From contig NC_053389.1 of assembly GCF_905171765.1 (NCBI RefSeq), forward strand, positions 746,791,146-746,855,145: DNA of 64,000 nt, given 5' to 3'. Under the pieces are notes generated by a model that worked only from the letters and a program-made list of their open reading frames with translations, searched no databases and had not been told where the DNA came from. The position numbers and the translations under genes were made by a program. Source of the stretch: Bufo bufo. Taxonomy: Eukaryota; Chordata; Amphibia; Anura; Bufonidae. Every line of letters starts with the position of its first letter. Within the stretch, counting starts at the first letter, position 1. Of the stretch, positions 63,749 through 64,000 are shown one piece after another.

Positions 63749-64000
63749 TAAAGGGAACCTGTCACCCGGATTTTGTGTATAGAGCTTAGGACATCAGTTA
63801 CTAGATGGCCGCCTGCACATCCGCAATATCCAGTCCCCATAGCTCTGTGTGCTTTTATTTGGTTAAAAAAACGATTTGATACATATGCAAATTAACCTGA
63901 GATGAGTCCTGTCTCTGAGGTGAGCCCTAGTAAGCCCCAGAGCTTTGGTGACTGTGTAGGTTGTATCATTTTTTCTGAGCCCAGTGTGCTAACCTAGTAA
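63749..64000. mobile_element. TTAA-type MITE, left part, cut by window edge
   Basis: TTAA at 63749-63752 followed by AGGGAACCTGTCACC, the same design as the AGGGATTCTGTCA start at 10378. The right end is outside the window. Confidence 0.5.

Overview
The window is host-genome DNA of a vertebrate made almost entirely of nested mobile elements. I find no intact ordinary host protein gene and no bacterial-style operons. The element mix (ZBED-type hAT, TTAA-flanked piggyBac-type elements, Tc1/mariner, Ngaro/DIRS tyrosine-recombinase retrotransposons carrying an SGNH hydrolase, Penelope-like elements with GIY-YIG endonucleases, a SPIN hAT, L1 and CR1/L2-like LINE pieces) points to an amphibian, most likely a neobatrachian frog. 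That taxonomic call is inference from family content, not a database match.

Layout. 1-11372: a hAT transposon on the minus strand (copy 1, running off the left edge), hit by a 4.7 kb TTAA-flanked element (815-5529), an LTR (about 7400-7975) and small inverted-repeat elements. 11372-24060: a mosaic of MITEs, one nearly full-length Tc1 copy (13174-14722), a 1.4 kb minisatellite (16390-17790), a hAT-like MITE with a 350-bp palindrome (19048-20283), and the only stretches that look single-copy (about 11700-12330 and 14740-15060), which may be conserved non-coding DNA. 24060-46600: one Ngaro retrotransposon whose gag, RT, RNase H, tyrosine recombinase and hydrolase regions lie in three blocks, separated by two hAT-type insertions (26802-37523 and 37642-44399), each with an 8-bp target duplication matching at 7 of 8 bases. 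The insertions are themselves loaded: the first holds a Penelope-derived inverted repeat, a LINE end, a deleted Tc1 with its own MITE, a 504-bp MITE and a four-exon Myb/SANT-like gene. The second holds a Penelope endonuclease remnant, 18S rRNA pieces embedded in a 41-bp repeat array, a SPIN element (itself hit by a second 504-bp MITE) and a Tc1-like copy.

46740-63246: an L1 remnant, then a second hAT (copy 2, plus strand) of about 4.9 kb once five insertions are subtracted: a solo LTR (TSD TCGAA), a TTAA-flanked element that splits the transposase frame cleanly, an 854-bp Penelope-derived inverted repeat (17-bp TSD), a 4.8 kb Penelope/Neptune-like element (13-bp TSD), and a 380-bp minus-strand Penelope-type stub flanked by a 291-bp direct repeat. 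The window ends in a further TTAA-type MITE.

The most interesting signals are (i) hammerhead-ribozyme motifs in the Penelope-type copies, at least two with complete cores and one with a well-paired stem I; (ii) the 291-bp duplication around the small hammerhead-bearing insertion; (iii) an intact four-exon Myb/SANT-like frame (195 codons plus stop) inside an insertion; (iv) 18S rRNA fragments embedded in a 41-bp satellite and hit by SPIN; and (v) target-site duplications precise enough to order more than a dozen insertions.
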